From Desulfonatronovibrio magnus (GTDB lineage Bacteria; Desulfobacterota; Desulfovibrionia; Desulfovibrionales; Desulfonatronovibrionaceae): 64,000 nucleotides of DNA. A program made the position numbers and the translations under genes. Under the pieces are notes generated by a model. The model ran no database searches and was not told the DNA's origin. It worked only from the letters and a program-made list of their open reading frames with translations. Position 1 is the stretch's first letter, and each line of letters begins with the position of its first letter. The stretch is from the NCBI RefSeq assembly GCF_000934755.1, contig NZ_KN882178.1, positions 34,818 through 98,817 of the forward strand, in the 5' to 3' direction. Shown in pieces: positions 1-9,233 of the stretch.

Positions 1-190
1 GAAGGCTGAAGGCGGGAAGGAAGAAGGCTGAAGGCTGAAGGCGGGAAGGCTGAAGGAAGAAGGCTGGAGGGGGAAGGAAGAAGACTGAAGGCTGAAGGTT
101 GAAGACCTTTAGGCTTTGGAACTTGGGCCTTAGACCCTGGACCTTGGACTTTAGACTTTGGACTTCAGACTTAGACCTTAGTAACTTACT
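1..190. repeat. Heptanucleotide tandem arrays upstream of livH
   Basis: Bases 1-110 divide almost entirely into 7-base units of the GAAGGCT/CTGAAGG type. Bases 110-180 continue with another 7-base unit, CTTGGAC/TTTAGAC. The second array is the reverse complement of the GTCCAAG array at 21530-21620. The block ends at a short box resembling AGTAACTTACT just before livH. It is non-coding in appearance and no protein is supported here. Confidence 0.85.
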
Positions 191-213
191 AAATATAATC
201 CTGGATAAAAGAA

Positions 214-1119
214 ATGGAATTTTTCTTTGAACAACTCATCAATGGTCTTGCTGTAGGTGGTATCTATGCTCTCATAGCCCTGGGATACACCATGGTTTAT
301 GGAGTGATGCGGCTGATAAACTTTGCCCACGGTGATCTTTTTACCATAGGTTCCTATCTTGGGCTGACCATACTCACCGCCTATGGAGTGACAGCCTATC
401 TTGGCCCTTTCGCGGGAGTACTGGTGCTGATTGCCATGATCATGTGTCTTGTGGGCATAATCGGGGTAATCTTAGAGCGAGTGGCCTACCGTCCTGTTCG
501 ACAGGCTGATCGGTTGTCTGCAGTAGTCTCAGCACTTGGAGCGTCAATATTTTTTTCCAACCTGGTCATGCTTATCTGGGGACCAAGATTCAGAGTATAT
601 CCGGATGACATCCTGCCCAGGATTACGTTAAATATTTTAGGGCTTGATGTTCCCCTGCTCAGAATTCTGGTGCTTGCAGCATCGCTGGCTTTAATGGGCA
701 TTCTATACTTTTTTGTCCAGAAAACCAAAACCGGCACGGCTATCAGAGCAGTTGCCATTGACCATGGTGCTTCTAAGCTCATGGGTATCAACGTTAACCG
801 GATCATTTCCCTGGTTTTTCTCATTGGCCCTGCTCTTGGTGGTGCTGCAGGGGTGATGGTGGGACTTTATTATGGTCAGGTCAACTTTACCATGGGCTGG
901 GCATTCGGGCTTAAGGCATTTATTGCGGCGGTGCTCGGAGGAATTGGAAACATTCCGGGGGCTATGATAGGCGGGCTGCTGCTGGGAGTCATTGAGGCCA
1001 TGGGAGCGGCATTTATTTCCACAGCCTGGAAAGACGGCATAGCCTTTATAGTCCTGATCCTCATATTGATTTTCCGGCCTACTGGAATCCTGGGAGAACG
1101 AGTGGCTGACAAGGTTTGA
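214..1119 (+). CDS. livH: Branched-chain amino acid ABC transporter permease LivH
   Basis: Inner-membrane permease of a high-affinity branched-chain amino acid importer. The 301-residue protein is hydrophobic throughout. It opens with the family signature around residues 15-40 (GGIYALIALGYTMVYG, then RLINFAHGD). It also carries a LivH-type cytoplasmic loop near the C-terminus (LKAFIAAVLGGIGNIPGA) that contacts the ATPase subunits. It heads a livHMGF run on the same strand. The periplasmic binding protein LivK is not downstream and may lie left of the window. The start is the ATG at 214, which fits the usual N-terminus. Substrate specificity (Leu/Ile/Val versus amides or urea) cannot be read from the sequence. 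Confidence 0.95.
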   Translation: MEFFFEQLINGLAVGGIYALIALGYTMVYGVMRLINFAHGDLFTIGSYLGLTILTAYGVTAYLGPFAGVLVLIAMIMCLVGIIGVILERVAYRPVRQADRLSAVVSALGASIFFSNLVMLIWGPRFRVYPDDILPRITLNILGLDVPLLRILVLAASLALMGILYFFVQKTKTGTAIRAVAIDHGASKLMGINVNRIISLVFLIGPALGGAAGVMVGLYYGQVNFTMGWAFGLKAFIAAVLGGIGNIPGAMIGGLLLGVIEAMGAAFISTAWKDGIAFIVLILILIFRPTGILGERVADKV

Positions 1120-1225
1120 GCCACTTCTTTATTTCCATGTCACAGGGTTTACGGGTTCGGACTGGATAATGCAGCCTGTGCTTCTGTCTTTTTGAAACAG
1201 CAAACGATTTGTAAGGCTTATCAGC

Positions 1226-2188
1226 ATGCTCAAACATAAAAATAACATTATGGTTCTGGCATTTTCTGCGGCCATCTTTGCCTGTCCATTTTTTCTCAAT
1301 GCGTACTGGATAGACGTTATAAACAATATCGGCCTTTACGCTATACTGGCCCTGAGTCTTAATTTTATAGTAGGCTATACCGGCCTGTTTCATATGGGCC
1401 ATGCAGCTTTTTTTGCTGTTGGTGCATATACTGCAGCCATCATAAATACATCATTCAGCGTGCCCATTATGCTGCTGCTGCCCGTGAGCGGTGCTGCTGC
1501 AGCTCTTTTCGCCTATCTCGTGGCCAGGCCCATTATTCATTTGCGCGGGGATTATCTGCTTATTGTAACCATTGCCATTGTTGAGGTGGTGCGCATTGCC
1601 CTGGTAAATAATGTGTTCGGGCTGACCGGTGGGTCCAACGGTATATTTGGAATTTCCAGGCCAGAAATTTTCGGATTCACCATCAGGCGGCCGCATGAAT
1701 TTTTCTACTATATCTGGGCATTTCTGGCTCTAAGTGTTTTTTTGTTTCATCAACTTGAGAAATCGCGCTTTGTCAGAGCCTTGAACTATATTAAAAATGA
1801 CGAGGTTGCTGCTGAGGGAAGCGGAATTGATATCGCGTACTATAAACTTATTGCATTTGTGCTGGGTGCCTTCTGGGCCGGCATGGTGGGCAATATATTT
1901 GCTTCCAAGATGACTTTGATTTCACCTGAGTCCTTTAATTTCTGGGAGTCGGTAATTCTTTTTGTCATTGTCATTCTTGGCGGTTCAGGCAGTATTCGGG
2001 GGGTTATTCTTGGCGCTTTTCTTATAGTCGGGCTGCCGGAAATCTTCAGACAGTTTGCCGGAGCCAGAATGCTTATTTTTGGCGCTGCCATGGTGGCAAT
2101 GATGGTTTTCAGGCCCCAGGGCTTCCTGCCGCCTCTGCAAAGAAAGTACCCTGTTCATAAAATAAAACCAGGAGATAAGACATTATGA
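1226..2188 (+). CDS. livM: Branched-chain amino acid ABC transporter permease LivM
   Basis: Second permease of the importer, 320 residues, with multiple membrane segments. The LivM signature is visible near residues 27-70 ([20 protein letters not shown], then [17 protein letters not shown]). The loop [16 protein letters not shown] near residue 250 matches the ATPase-coupling region. It follows livH after about 105 bases. Its stop overlaps the livG start in an ATGA arrangement, implying translational coupling. It forms a heteromeric pore with LivH and is powered by LivG and LivF. Confidence 0.95.
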   Translation: MLKHKNNIMVLAFSAAIFACPFFLNAYWIDVINNIGLYAILALSLNFIVGYTGLFHMGHAAFFAVGAYTAAIINTSFSVPIMLLLPVSGAAAALFAYLVARPIIHLRGDYLLIVTIAIVEVVRIALVNNVFGLTGGSNGIFGISRPEIFGFTIRRPHEFFYYIWAFLALSVFLFHQLEKSRFVRALNYIKNDEVAAEGSGIDIAYYKLIAFVLGAFWAGMVGNIFASKMTLISPESFNFWESVILFVIVILGGSGSIRGVILGAFLIVGLPEIFRQFAGARMLIFGAAMVAMMVFRPQGFLPPLQRKYPVHKIKPGDKTL

Positions 2189-2967
2189 CGCTTCTGAGCA
2201 TCAAGAACCTGACCAAAAGATTCGGCGGGCTGATGGCGGTAAACGATGTCAGCTTTGACCTGGACCAGGGAACAATAATGGGGCTTATCGGACCTAACGG
2301 AGCAGGCAAGACTACGGTTTTTAACCTCATCACCGGAAATTATATTCCTGATGAAGGGCAGGTCATGTTTAATGGTCAGAACCTTATTGGCCTCAAGACC
2401 AATAAAATTGTATCCCTTGGCATAGCCAGAACTTTTCAGACCATACGATTGTTTAAGAATTTATCTGCTCTGGAAAATGTGCTGGCTGGTTGCCACTGTC
2501 GCATGCGCTCCGGGATTTTTTCTTCCATGCTACGTTTGCCGTCACAGCGCCGAGAAGAAAAAATGGCACTGGGCAGGGCCTTGAAGGAGCTGGAGTTTGT
2601 GGGACTTAAAGAGCATATGGATTCGAAGGCCATGAACCTTTCATATGGCAACCAGCGTCTTTTGGAAATTGCCAGAGCTCTTGCCAGCAATCCGAAGCTT
2701 ATTGTTCTTGACGAACCTGCTGGAGGCATGAATGATTATGAAACCAACGTTCTGGTGGGGCTTATTGAAAAAATGCAGGAACGGGGCCTGACGGTCCTGC
2801 TCATAGAGCATGATATGAATCTGGTTATGCGCATTTGTGAGGATATAGTTGTTCTGGAGCATGGGGCTAAGATCGCCCAGGGTACTCCTGAGGAGGTTAC
2901 ACAGGATCAGCGGGTTATAGAAGCTTATCTTGGAATTGACGATGAAGACGAGGAAGAAGAGGAATAG
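2185..2967 (+). CDS. livG: Branched-chain amino acid ABC transporter ATPase LivG
   Basis: Cytoplasmic ATPase of the importer, 260 residues. The Walker A motif is GPNGAGKT near residues 35-42. The signature segment [15 protein letters not shown] is the LivG variant. The Walker B segment is [12 protein letters not shown], and the switch histidine lies in LLIEHDM. The C-terminus is a short, very acidic tail (DDEDEEEEE), longer than usual. It overlaps livM by four bases and is followed after two bases by livF. Confidence 0.95.
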   Translation: MTLLSIKNLTKRFGGLMAVNDVSFDLDQGTIMGLIGPNGAGKTTVFNLITGNYIPDEGQVMFNGQNLIGLKTNKIVSLGIARTFQTIRLFKNLSALENVLAGCHCRMRSGIFSSMLRLPSQRREEKMALGRALKELEFVGLKEHMDSKAMNLSYGNQRLLEIARALASNPKLIVLDEPAGGMNDYETNVLVGLIEKMQERGLTVLLIEHDMNLVMRICEDIVVLEHGAKIAQGTPEEVTQDQRVIEAYLGIDDEDEEEEE

Positions 2968-2969
2968 CA

Positions 2970-3677
2970 ATGCTCTTAAAGGTCAATGATCTGTATGTTA
3001 ACTATGGCAATGTAGAAGCCTTGCACGGCATCAATATTAAGGTGGATGAGGGCGAGATTGTCACCATACTCGGGGCTAATGGAGCAGGAAAATCCACAAC
3101 CTTGATGACCATAAGCGGTCTGGTCAGCCCGAGAAAAGGCAATATACTCTATAAGGATGTTGAAATTAGTAAACTTCAGGGGCACGAAGTAGTAAAGCAT
3201 GGGATTGCACAGGTTCCGGAAGGCAGAAGGGTTTTTTCTACTCTTACGGTACAGGAAAATCTCAATCTTGGTTCATTTACTGTTTCTGACAAGGATAAGA
3301 TAAACAAAAATCTGGAATGGATTTTTGAACTCTTCCCACGTCTTAAAGAGCGCAGAGAACAACTGGCCGGAACATTGTCCGGGGGTGAACAGCAGATGCT
3401 GGCCATTGCAAGAGGGCTGATGGCAGATCCCAAACTGCTTCTTCTGGACGAGCCCAGCCTCGGCCTGGCTCCCATACTTGTAAAATCAATTTTTGAGACC
3501 ATAAAAGAAATCAACAAGGGAGGACTGACTGTCCTTTTGGTGGAACAAAATGCCAGGGCGGCCCTGAAGCTGGCTCACCGCGGGTATGTAATGGAAATCG
3601 GGAAAATTGTTCTTGAAGATTCCTCTGACAAGCTTCTGAAAAACCCTGAGGTTCGTAAGGCCTACCTTGGTGGGTAG
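2970..3677 (+). CDS. livF: Branched-chain amino acid ABC transporter ATPase LivF
   Basis: Second ATPase of the importer, 235 residues, the usual LivF length. Walker A is GANGAGKST near residues 35-43. The signature is LSGGEQQMLAIARGL, Walker B is LLLLDEPSLGLAP, and the switch histidine position is replaced by Gln in LLVEQNA, as is typical for LivF. It closes the livHMGF run. The sequence after its stop is a repeat-rich spacer rather than another transporter gene. Confidence 0.95.
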   Translation: MLLKVNDLYVNYGNVEALHGINIKVDEGEIVTILGANGAGKSTTLMTISGLVSPRKGNILYKDVEISKLQGHEVVKHGIAQVPEGRRVFSTLTVQENLNLGSFTVSDKDKINKNLEWIFELFPRLKERREQLAGTLSGGEQQMLAIARGLMADPKLLLLDEPSLGLAPILVKSIFETIKEINKGGLTVLLVEQNARAALKLAHRGYVMEIGKIVLEDSSDKLLKNPEVRKAYLGG

Positions 3678-3689
3678 AAGAGTTTGAAG

Positions 3690-3955
3690 AAACTAAGGCG
3701 GGCTGTACCCGCAACCCAAAAAAAGATATTTTAACCGCCCGTTCGAAGACTCACTTAAGACGCAAAGGGCGCAAAGGAAGAAAGAAGTTTTTTCATTTGC
3801 CGGGGAACGGCAAATGAAAAGGCAGCCTTTTTGAAAATCGATGACCGGTTTTCAAAGAAAATATTTTCTTTATTGTCTTTAACTTTGAGTCCTTTGCGCC
3901 TTTGCGGTTCAAATTTTCTTGTTTTTTATGACAGGGTTTCAAGAGTAAGTTACTA
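3690..3955. repeat. Palindromic intergenic repeat between livF and mogA
   Basis: The spacer holds nested inverted repeats. GCAAAGGGCGCAAAGGA (about 3763-3779) is complementary, with one mismatch, to a segment at about 3890-3906. Inside lies a 9-bp perfect stem, CATTTGCCG/CGGCAAATG (about 3797-3819). The left edge, ending in AAAAAAAGATATTTTAACCG, recurs at 54780-54800. The right edge (TTCTTGTTTTTTATGACAGG plus an AGTAAGTTACT box) recurs at 4970-5010. No gene is seen. Confidence 0.75.
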
Positions 3956-3960
3956 AAGGG

Positions 3961-4740
3961 TTGATAATTTTGATTCTAATAACAGGTAGTGACAAATTTG
4001 TTAAAGGTCAAAGCTGTTTGCTAGGCCCTGCGTGCCTTAGAGACTGTGTCTCAGGCTATGAGGCAAGCCTGGAGGAGCTTGGAAAGCTCAGGGCCGGGGA
4101 TTTTCTTAAGTCCGGAGAAATATGTTTCCAGCTTATGGATAAGTTCTGGATGCCGGATCATGATGGTCGTGGGGCAATTTTTCTAAAGCTTAAGGCTGAT
4201 AAAGATTGTAACATCAGTGGGCAATGCAGTCTGGAAAAATACCGCAAAGGCTTTTCTCTGGCCTGGATTACCCTGAGTGATAAAGGCGCAAAAGGCGATA
4301 GAATAGACCAAAGCGGACCTTTGATAGCTGATATGGTCAGGTCTTCTTTAGGCCTTAGCCTTAGTGTGGGTTACATAATTCCTGATGACTATAATACCCT
4401 CCGATCCCTTCTGATGCACCTTTGTCTTGAAGCTGGTTTTGACCTGGTGATTACTACAGGTGGAACAGGCTTAGGTCCACGGGACGTTACACCCGAGGCA
4501 ACTAATGCCGTACTGGACAAAAGGCTCAAAGGCTTTGAACAGGCTATGCTTAATGCCTCTTTAAATAAGACCTGCCATGCAGTTATTTCCAGGGCTGCAG
4601 CAGGCACTCTGGGGCTTTCACTTATTATCAACCTTCCAGGCAGCCCCAAAGGGGTAAAGGAAAATCTTGAAGCCGTATTGCCTGCAGTTGAACATGCCTT
4701 GAAAAAGTTGCAGGGAGACCAGTCCGAATGCGCGGCCTGA
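3961..4740 (+). CDS. mogA: Molybdopterin adenylyltransferase MogA/MoaB family
   Basis: Expected to adenylate molybdopterin ahead of molybdate insertion. The MogA/MoaB domain occupies roughly residues 97-255. The substrate-binding signature ITTGGTGLGPRDVTPEA is at about 165-180, and LPGSPKGVKENLEAVLP at about 225-241. The first ~90 residues are an extra Cys-containing domain absent from minimal MogA. The start is uncertain: TTG at 3961 gives 259 residues and sits directly after an AAAGGG, with another TTG at 3970. The gene begins right at the edge of a repeat. A MoaE-like protein is encoded at 46477-46836. Formate dehydrogenases of sulfate reducers need molybdenum or tungsten pterin cofactors. 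Confidence 0.85.
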   Translation: MIILILITGSDKFVKGQSCLLGPACLRDCVSGYEASLEELGKLRAGDFLKSGEICFQLMDKFWMPDHDGRGAIFLKLKADKDCNISGQCSLEKYRKGFSLAWITLSDKGAKGDRIDQSGPLIADMVRSSLGLSLSVGYIIPDDYNTLRSLLMHLCLEAGFDLVITTGGTGLGPRDVTPEATNAVLDKRLKGFEQAMLNASLNKTCHAVISRAAAGTLGLSLIINLPGSPKGVKENLEAVLPAVEHALKKLQGDQSECAA

Positions 4741-4829
4741 TTTATACCTGCGCTATCAAACAACATCCTTTTCAGCCTGCTTTATCTGCTCCTTAATTTT
4801 ATGACTGTACATTCACAGAAAATATAACC

Positions 4830-5012
4830 AACGCGGGCCATGCTCGCAACCCGGTTATCTGTTAATTGTTATCTGTTATCTGTTAATTGTTAATTGTTAT
4901 TTGTTATCAGGGTAAGGCGGTAAATTCAGGCTTTTGTTCTTCAACAATTAACTATTAACTGACAACAATTTCTTGTTTTTTATACAGGGTTTCAAGAGTA
5001 AGTAACTAAGGA
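4830..5012. repeat. Dispersed repeat with heptamer array
   Basis: GC-rich hairpin-like start (GCGGGCCATGCTCGCAACCC), then a 7-base array (TTATCTG/TTAATTG units, 4855-4905). A conserved block follows (CAGGGTAAGGCGGTAAATTC and TTCTTCAACAATTAACT), ending in an AGTAAGTAACTAA box. The same composite occurs inverted at 15462-15610 and in direct orientation at 42178-42305. No gene is seen in 4741-5065. Confidence 0.8.
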
Positions 5013-5065
5013 GCTGATCCCTTACGGATGGTAATATAAACCTGTGCCAGTGAGGGCTTATTTTT

Positions 5066-8000
5066 ATGGATATATTTCTTGCAGACCTGCATATTCACTC
5101 CAGATTTTCCCGTGCCACAAGTAAAAGTCTTGATCCTCTTAATCTTGCTGCCTGGGCGCAGTTAAAAGGCATCAGCATTGTTGGGACCGGGGATTTTACT
5201 CATCCAGGCTGGATGGAGTTGCTTGAACAGCACTTGAGCCAGGGTGAAGATGGTTTGCTGCACTTGAAAGATGACAAAGACCTTAGTTCTATTGTCCCTG
5301 GATTTGGTTCTGAGATTAAACCGCGCACCCGTTTTCTTCTTTCCGCTGAGATCAGCTCCATCTACAAAAAAGGGGGCAAGGTCAGAAAGATTCATAATTT
5401 AGTCTTTATGCCTGGCCTGAGTCAGGCGAAAAAGTTCAATGAAAAGTTAGATCGAATCGGCAATCTCAAGTCTGACGGCAGACCAATTCTTGGCCTCGAC
5501 TCCCGAAACCTGCTGGAAATGGTTCTGGAAACAGACTCCCTGGCTTACGTAATACCCGCCCATATCTGGACACCCTGGTTTTCCCTGTTCGGATCAAAAT
5601 CCGGATTTGATACTTTGGAAGAATGTTTTGGAGATCTGTCCTCACATATCTTTGCTCTTGAGACAGGGCTTTCTTCTGATCCTGAAATGAACTGGATGTG
5701 GAGCAAGCTGGATCGTTATTCCTTAGTATCCAATTCGGATGCTCATTCAGCTGAGAATCTGGGGAGAGAAGTGAATATGTTTCAGGGCGACATGAGTTAT
5801 GAGGGCATTTACCGGGCTCTTCGAAGAGAAGGGCTTGGGCATCGGTTTCTCGGTACTCTGGAGTTTTATCCTGAAGAAGGAAAGTATCATCTTGATGGAC
5901 ACCGAAAATGCAATGTTGTTTTTGATCCTGCACAGACTATCGCCAATAAGGGTAAATGTCCTGTGTGCGGTAAAAATATTACAGTGGGGGTGTTGAACAG
6001 GGTTCTCAGTCTGGCTGACCGGGATACATCCCAAAAACCTGAATTTCAGCCGGATTTTTTTTCAGTCATTCCCCTGAAAGAGATTATTTCCGAGTTTCTG
6101 AGCGTCGGACCCAAATCCAAGAAGGTGCATAATTACTATACAGAAGTCATTGGCAGTTTTGGTTCAGAAATCAATGTTCTGCAGAACGTTCCGGTGGAAG
6201 ATCTAAAAAAGCACTCTCCGGTTCTCGCAGCGGCCATTCAGCGCATGAGGGCAGGGGAAGTGTTCAAGGATCCTGGCTTTGATGGTCAGTTTGGAAGGAT
6301 CAGCGTTTTTTCTCCCAAAGAACGTCTGGAATTCAAAAAAGGCAAAGGCCTGATGTACGTTCCTGTTGAAATGAATTCGGAGAATTATAAGCGGGTGACT
6401 CCCGGGGAAATGTCAGGCCGGCCGGAACAGCAGGCTATGCCGGACTCTATAAAGCTGAACAGCAGTCAACAGGAGGCGGTCAAATATGACCAGGGTCCGG
6501 TGCTGGTCATGGCCGGTCCTGGAACAGGCAAAACTCAGACCCTTATGGGCAAAGTCAGCGAATTACTGAATCAGGAAGTCAATCCAAGACATATACTGAT
6601 AGTCACTTTTACACGCAGGGCTGCAGGTGAGATCCAGGAACGACTTGCCCGAATACATGGCAATGATCAGGCTCTGCCCAGAGCAGAAACTATTCATGCC
6701 ATGGCCTTTGAATACTGGCAGAGTATTCACGGTGAAGAACCGCTCATACTTGGTGAGGAAGAGGCATTAAGAGTGTTCAGCATGGCGAATGAGGATCTTA
6801 AGGGAGCGGCCCTCAAGGATGAATGGAAGAATTTCAACCTGTCCAGGGAAAATCAGGAGCCAATTTCTGAAAACGGGCTTCGATATGCCCGCCAAAAGCA
6901 TGACTGGAACCTGGTGGATTATAATGATCTTCTTGAATTCTGGCTGGAGGAAATTCACAGTGGTTCCTTTGTCAGACCATTCACTCATATTCTTGTAGAT
7001 GAAGTACAGGATCTTTCCAGGCTGCAATTATCTCTTGTTGCCAGTCTTCTGCCTGAGGCAGGGACTGGTTTTTTCGGCATTGGTGATCCCCGGCAGTCTA
7101 TTTATGGATTTCGCGGGGCCTTAGAAAATATTACCAGCAGCATGTCAAAATTATGGCCGGATCTGAAACTTTTTCAGCTTGCTGAAAATTATCGTTCATC
7201 CCAGGTTATTCTTGATTTTGCGCAATCACTTTTTCCTGATGATTTGCCTCTCAAGGCTCAACAAAATATTCCAGGCAAAATATTTTTCTTTCAGGCTGCC
7301 AAAGCCTCTCAGGAAGGATTCTGGGTGGGGGAAAAGATCAAGGCATTACTGGGGGGAACAGCTCATTGGGAAAGTGATAATACCCGTGATGAAGTCTTCT
7401 ATTCTCCTTCAGATATTGCAGTGCTGGTAAGGTTTAAGGGGCTTATTCCGCCCATTGAAAAGGAATTGCAGCGCAGAGGAATACCGGTAAGCGTGCCTGA
7501 AAGCATGCCTTATTTCAAGGATCCCAGGATAGAGTTGATCCTTAAGGCTGTATCAAGAGTTCTTGGAGTTGCTGGGGAAAAAAAAGTTTTTGACTGTCCG
7601 GAAAAAGTTTTGGCAGGTGGCCCCAACGTGCTTGCAGCATATCTTGAAGATGTTCCTCCTTTTGACAGAATTTTCTGGAAAGGGAAGGCATTTAAGACCC
7701 TTGAAAGCGAGTATCAAAGGCTTGGTGGATGGACAGGAGTAATTAACGACATAACTCTCGAGTCTGAGCTTGGCAGGATTGAGGCTCAGGCCCAGAAAGT
7801 CATGGTCATGACCATGCATGCTGCCAAGGGACTTGAGTTTGAAGCTGTATTTCTTCCTTGTCTCGAAGATGGTATTATGCCCTTTGCCGGAGCAGACTTT
7901 TTACTGGGGCAAATCGGTGAAGATGAAAGAAAAATGGATCCTGAGCAGGAAAAAAGGCTTTTGTATGTTGCTCTGACCAGGGCCAGGCAAAAACTTTACT

Positions 8001-8146
8001 TAAGCCTGTCAAACTCAAGGAAGATATACGGCAAAAAGGTAAATTTAAAAAGGTCAAGGTTTTTAAGCATGCTGCCCTTGGACAGGGTGCGGGTAACGAG
8101 AGGTAAAATAAGAAAAACAATCAGAGAGAAAAAGCCTGCGTGGTGA
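5066..8146 (+). CDS. EndoQ-like PHP nuclease fused to UvrD/Rep helicase
   Basis: A 1026-residue two-part protein. Residues 1-~430 resemble endonuclease Q (TIGR00375-type PHP proteins): metal motifs DLHIHSRFS (7-15), GTGDFTHPGW (40-49), PAHIWTPW (164-171) and SNSDAHS (222-228), plus a zinc-binding-like C282-x15-C298-x2-C301. EndoQ nicks DNA 5' of deaminated bases. Residues ~462-1010 are a superfamily 1 helicase: Walker A AGPGTGKT (483-490), TFTRRAAGEI, Walker B LVDEVQD (643-649), GDPRQSIYGFRGA, AENYRSS, TMHAAKGLEF and LYVALTRAR. The ATG has GAGGG nine bases upstream. A role in repair of hypoxanthine, uracil or abasic sites is inferred from the two halves. It stands alone between repeat-rich spacers. 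Confidence 0.88.
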   Translation: MDIFLADLHIHSRFSRATSKSLDPLNLAAWAQLKGISIVGTGDFTHPGWMELLEQHLSQGEDGLLHLKDDKDLSSIVPGFGSEIKPRTRFLLSAEISSIYKKGGKVRKIHNLVFMPGLSQAKKFNEKLDRIGNLKSDGRPILGLDSRNLLEMVLETDSLAYVIPAHIWTPWFSLFGSKSGFDTLEECFGDLSSHIFALETGLSSDPEMNWMWSKLDRYSLVSNSDAHSAENLGREVNMFQGDMSYEGIYRALRREGLGHRFLGTLEFYPEEGKYHLDGHRKCNVVFDPAQTIANKGKCPVCGKNITVGVLNRVLSLADRDTSQKPEFQPDFFSVIPLKEIISEFLSVGPKSKKVHNYYTEVIGSFGSEINVLQNVPVEDLKKHSPVLAAAIQRMRAGEVFKDPGFDGQFGRISVFSPKERLEFKKGKGLMYVPVEMNSENYKRVTPGEMSGRPEQQAMPDSIKLNSSQQEAVKYDQGPVLVMAGPGTGKTQTLMGKVSELLNQEVNPRHILIVTFTRRAAGEIQERLARIHGNDQALPRAETIHAMAFEYWQSIHGEEPLILGEEEALRVFSMANEDLKGAALKDEWKNFNLSRENQEPISENGLRYARQKHDWNLVDYNDLLEFWLEEIHSGSFVRPFTHILVDEVQDLSRLQLSLVASLLPEAGTGFFGIGDPRQSIYGFRGALENITSSMSKLWPDLKLFQLAENYRSSQVILDFAQSLFPDDLPLKAQQNIPGKIFFFQAAKASQEGFWVGEKIKALLGGTAHWESDNTRDEVFYSPSDIAVLVRFKGLIPPIEKELQRRGIPVSVPESMPYFKDPRIELILKAVSRVLGVAGEKKVFDCPEKVLAGGPNVLAAYLEDVPPFDRIFWKGKAFKTLESEYQRLGGWTGVINDITLESELGRIEAQAQKVMVMTMHAAKGLEFEAVFLPCLEDGIMPFAGADFLLGQIGEDERKMDPEQEKRLLYVALTRARQKLYLSLSNSRKIYGKKVNLKRSRFLSMLPLDRVRVTRGKIRKTIREKKPAW

Positions 8147-8191
8147 AGGTGATTCCCTGTCAGGCCCCGGATGTGATTTAAAAGTGGGGGG

Positions 8192-8338
8192 TTATTTCAG
8201 GATAAGATTGTAGAAGAAGCGTTCGTAAAATGTACACATCTTCTGGGCCATGATGGGCTTAAGGCCTGCTCCCCTTAATCTGCAATAGATGTGCAGTGGG
8301 TTAAGATGATGTTGACAGAAACATTTAAACTTTTTCAT
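8192..8338 (-). CDS. Possible small protein, about 48 residues
   Basis: A short reading frame with a cysteine/aromatic pattern that looks protein-like: NPLHIYCRLRGAGL followed by CTFYERFFYN. I have a vague impression of similar short Desulfovibrio hypothetical proteins (NPLH.YCRL...YER) but cannot name a family. I chose the internal ATG at 8338 because the upstream extension looks unrelated. No convincing ribosome-binding site precedes it. It lies convergent to the EndoQ-UvrD gene in an otherwise non-coding 1-kb spacer. It may be a remnant. Confidence 0.4.
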   Translation of the reverse strand: MKKFKCFCQHHLNPLHIYCRLRGAGLKPIMAQKMCTFYERFFYNLILK

Positions 8339-8686
8339 AGTAATGGAAATTAATGCAAGAAATATTCCTCTGATCCAGTGTATGCCCGCCTCGTAATTCA
8401 ATTGAGTTGTCAGGAATCAAAAAGCTGTTTGCTCTTCTCCCCTTAAGCGGATACCATAGATTTACTCCTCCTTCATTCGAATTGCAACTGTCTTTTTTTG
8501 TGTCAGTATGCTTAGCTGAAAAGAATTCTGTGTTCTTGAGATAATTATTAATATAAGGCACTGATTATTCAGTTAAAAAAAATATTCAACTAATGGTGAA
8601 AAAAACTATTGAACATTGCAGCAATCATGGTAAGCGGATGTTTACCTCATGATATGTTTTAATTGTCTTGAGTTTTTCTTGTAAAA

Positions 8687-9190
8687 GCTCCTCACCAGGG
8701 CGGCCCGGGACCGAACCTGTGAGTAACTTTAAGACTCTGTCACTTTTCTGGAAATTGGGACAGTCCCCGCGAGGTGCTACAAACAAGACTGATGCTGCAT
8801 TGGTTCCTTGCAGAAACTTGATTTAATGATAAAATTTACACAGCGAGGGACAGTCCCTGTGCCAGGCGCAAAGCTCCCATCTTTGACGGAACTATTCTGG
8901 CAAATGTGCATCAATCATGAGCAAAAATCGTAAAAATATGAAAATTATAACCATTTGATTTTATTATCAAAACGATTATAGTTACTTGTAAGCTCCTCAC
9001 CCGGGTGGACCGGGACCGAAAGTGTGAGTAACTAAAAAATCAGCCTTAACACGTTAGAGATTGCCGCGCTCGAAGACTCGCTCGCAATGACACCTGAGTT
9101 GTCAGGAATGTAGTTGCGCAAAACCTGTCACCCACGAGGGAGCCTAAGCAACCGAAGCAATCTTTATGGTAAAACCATAATGCTCTGAAT
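8687..9190. repeat. Composite dispersed repeats upstream of cbiR
   Basis: Two copies of the ~45-bp GTTACT...AGTAAC element in reverse orientation (8687-8729 and 8990-9034). Between them lies the GGGACAGTCCC-containing module (8757-8900) that recurs at 25200-25500, 25600-25880, 31780-31960, 33840-34040 and 55020-55060. Bases 9050-9165 (GATTGCCGCGCTCGAAGACT and on) recur at 34190-34305. The rest of 8339-9233 shows no credible gene and no cobalamin riboswitch core. Confidence 0.8.
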
Positions 9191-9233
9191 TTATTGCATA
9201 TACGATTGAATTTACTTAAAAGGATGTATAAAT

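Noticed and set aside
4741-5065. Attenuator or riboswitch ahead of the EndoQ-UvrD gene
   Set aside because: The spacer is a composite repeat found at two other unrelated loci, so a gene-specific regulator is not supported.
8990-9034. GGTTCGGTCCC core of the 45-bp element resembles a tRNA T-loop
   Set aside because: No anticodon, acceptor or D arm can be folded, and the resemblance is limited to about ten bases.
9034-9233. Cobalamin riboswitch upstream of cbiR-cobU
   Set aside because: No B12-box-like core or plausible expression platform was seen; the sequence is a dispersed repeat shared with 34.2 kb.
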